A stretch of 5,180 nucleotides of DNA, taken from NCBI GenBank assembly GCA_026394315.1, contig JAPKYM010000214.1, forward strand, positions 1-5,180. Reading direction: 5' to 3'. Source of the stretch: Candidatus Bathyarchaeota archaeon. GTDB taxonomy: Archaea > Thermoproteota > Bathyarchaeia > 40CM-2-53-6 > RBG-13-38-9. Below are positions 3,825-5,180 of the stretch, in pieces. Made by a program: the position numbers and the translations under genes. Under the pieces are notes generated by a model. It was not told where the DNA came from, did not search any database, and saw nothing but the letters and a program-made list of their open reading frames with translations. Numbering within the stretch: position 1 is the stretch's first letter; each line of letters starts with the position of its first letter.

Positions 3825-5180
3825 TTGAACCTCACAAAATCGCTGAAGGTAAACCTGACTTCCGAGGAACTTGCCGAAGCTAGGAGAAGACTGGGGAGAG
3901 AACCGAACGAAACAGAGCTCGGCATGATTGATATAATGTGGTCTGAGCACTGTTCTTATAAGAGCAGCAGGCAGGCTCTGCGAACGCTTCCAAAAACCGG
4001 CAAAAGGGTAGTTGTTGGCCCTGGATATGACTCGGGCGTAGTTGACATAGACGACGGTGATGTTATTGCATTCAAGATTGAGAGTCATAATCATCCGTCA
4101 GCAATAGAACCCTACAATGGTGCCGCAACAGGCATCGGTGGAATAATCAGGGACATTCTATGCATGAACTGCAGACCTATAGCCCTCTTAGACTCCTTAC
4201 GTTTTGGGAATCTGGAGAGCGGTAACAGTAAGTGGCTCTTTCAGAACGTCGTAAGAGGGATAGCTGACTATGGTAACTGCACTGGCATTCCAACAGTAGC
4301 TGGTGAGATCGAATTTGACAAGAGTTTTGAACCTAACTGCTTGGTGAATGTAGCATGCGTTGGCCATGGAAAAGCCAAAGATCTTGTTCTTGGAAGAATG
4401 GATCGACCAAGAGATATTATTGTCCTTGTTGGCGGAGCAACGGGCAGAGACGGTATACACGGCGTAACATTTGCTTCAAGAGTCATTAGTGAAGAGTCAG
4501 AGCTAGATAGGCCAGCAGTTCAGATTGGCGATCCGTTCACTAAGAAGCTAGTGATAGAAGCAACCTTGGAAGCTCTAAGAACGAGAAAAGTCACAGCGGT
4601 GAAAGACTTGGGGGGCGGAGGCTTAACATGCGCTTTATCAGAGATGTCAAATAAAGGAGGAAAGGGTGTCGAAATCAAACTTGATGCAATCCATGTAAGA
4701 GAAGAAGATATGACTCCATACGAACTCCTGCTGTCCGAATCTCAAGAGAGAATGCTATTCACAGTAGACCCCAAAGGTCAAGATGAAGTACTTCAAGTAC
4801 TGGATAAATGGAATCTTCCTTACTCAGTAATAGGAAGGGTAACAGATACAGAACACTTGATTGCTAAATACATGGATAAAGTAATCGTAGATGTTCCATC
4901 AAAACTATTGACCAATTCGCCGCTGGCAAGGAGGACTGCAAAGAAACCAAAGGCAGAATCTAATGCACAAACACCCAGGTTCACAAATCCGCTAAACTTG
5001 TCCGATACAATACTTGAGATGTTGTCTGATCCTAATGTGGCCACCAAGGAAGCAGTGTACAGACAGTACGATCACGAAGTTGGGGCAAGAACTGTACTGA
5101 AACCTGGAGATGCAGATGCAGCTGTCCTTAGAATAATGGGAACAGTCAAAGCCATCGCAGTGAAGGTTGATTGTAATAGC
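3825..5180 (+). CDS. purL: Phosphoribosylformylglycinamidine synthase subunit PurL, 3' end outside the window
   Basis: PurL converts FGAR, ammonia and ATP to FGAM, ADP and phosphate; this is the small form used with PurS and PurQ. About 452 of an expected 700-780 residues are visible. Numbered from the TTG: LGREPNETELGMIDIMWSEHCSYKSSR (23-49) holds the active-site SEHCSYK segment; FKIESHNHPS (83-92) and the following glycine-rich GAATGIGG (99-106) form part of the ATP/substrate site; VGGATGRDGIHG (202-213), KDLGGGGL (260-267) and YELLLSESQERM (299-310) mark the first AIRS-C domain. A linker then leads into the second half, with VYRQYDHEVGARTV and a VKVDCNS end like the family's TTDCNP. The start is uncertain: TTG at 3825 has a Shine-Dalgarno, while an in-frame ATG at 3777 would add 16 residues and overlap purQ by 38 bases. 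The frame is intact to the window end. Its order after purS and purQ confirms the role. Confidence 0.94.
   Translation, partial: MNLTKSLKVNLTSEELAEARRRLGREPNETELGMIDIMWSEHCSYKSSRQALRTLPKTGKRVVVGPGYDSGVVDIDDGDVIAFKIESHNHPSAIEPYNGAATGIGGIIRDILCMNCRPIALLDSLRFGNLESGNSKWLFQNVVRGIADYGNCTGIPTVAGEIEFDKSFEPNCLVNVACVGHGKAKDLVLGRMDRPRDIIVLVGGATGRDGIHGVTFASRVISEESELDRPAVQIGDPFTKKLVIEATLEALRTRKVTAVKDLGGGGLTCALSEMSNKGGKGVEIKLDAIHVREEDMTPYELLLSESQERMLFTVDPKGQDEVLQVLDKWNLPYSVIGRVTDTEHLIAKYMDKVIVDVPSKLLTNSPLARRTAKKPKAESNAQTPRFTNPLNLSDTILEMLSDPNVATKEAVYRQYDHEVGARTVLKPGDADAAVLRIMGTVKAIAVKVDCNS

Overview
This 5.2 kb window looks archaeal, with moderate GC and many AGA/AGG/ATA codons. The supporting signs are a stand-alone SWIM zinc-finger protein, an archaeal/PdeM-type metallophosphoesterase (GDLH, GDVKH, GNHD, GHLHP motifs), separate purS, purQ and purL genes, TATA-like promoter boxes, and Shine-Dalgarno sites with GTG and TTG starts. 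The phylum cannot be fixed from this window; Asgard-like or Bathyarchaeia-like lineages would fit, but that is a guess.

Layout. (1) 2-982, plus strand: the C-terminal catalytic part of an ATP-type phosphoenolpyruvate carboxykinase, cut by the window edge. (2) 983-1271: a convergent spacer with a perfect 10-bp inverted repeat and, on the minus strand, a 37-residue single-helix membrane microprotein with its own TATA-like box. (3) 1272-1688, minus strand: a 138-residue SWIM protein of the Sws1-like CxC...CxHxxA type, with a TTG start and a dyad over its ribosome-binding site. The microprotein lies in the same reading frame after the SWIM amber stop, with no other stop between. (4) 1804-2652, plus strand: a divergently oriented metallophosphoesterase interrupted by one in-frame TGA between its fourth and fifth metal-binding motifs. 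It also lacks a normal start codon where one is expected. (5) 2653-2858: a spacer and probable leader of the purine genes, with TATA-like boxes. (6) 2859-5180, plus strand: purS-purQ-purL, tightly packed, with purL running off the window end.

The last three genes encode the three parts of formylglycinamidine ribonucleotide (FGAM) synthase, the fourth step of purine synthesis: PurQ releases ammonia from glutamine, PurS bridges the complex, and PurL performs the ATP-dependent amidation. The SWIM protein and the phosphoesterase both belong to families linked to DNA repair, so their head-to-head pairing may be functional. The phosphoesterase looks freshly broken, or possibly recoded. The most notable signals are its single TGA (with an ATA where an ATG would be expected) and the hidden membrane microprotein behind the SWIM gene.
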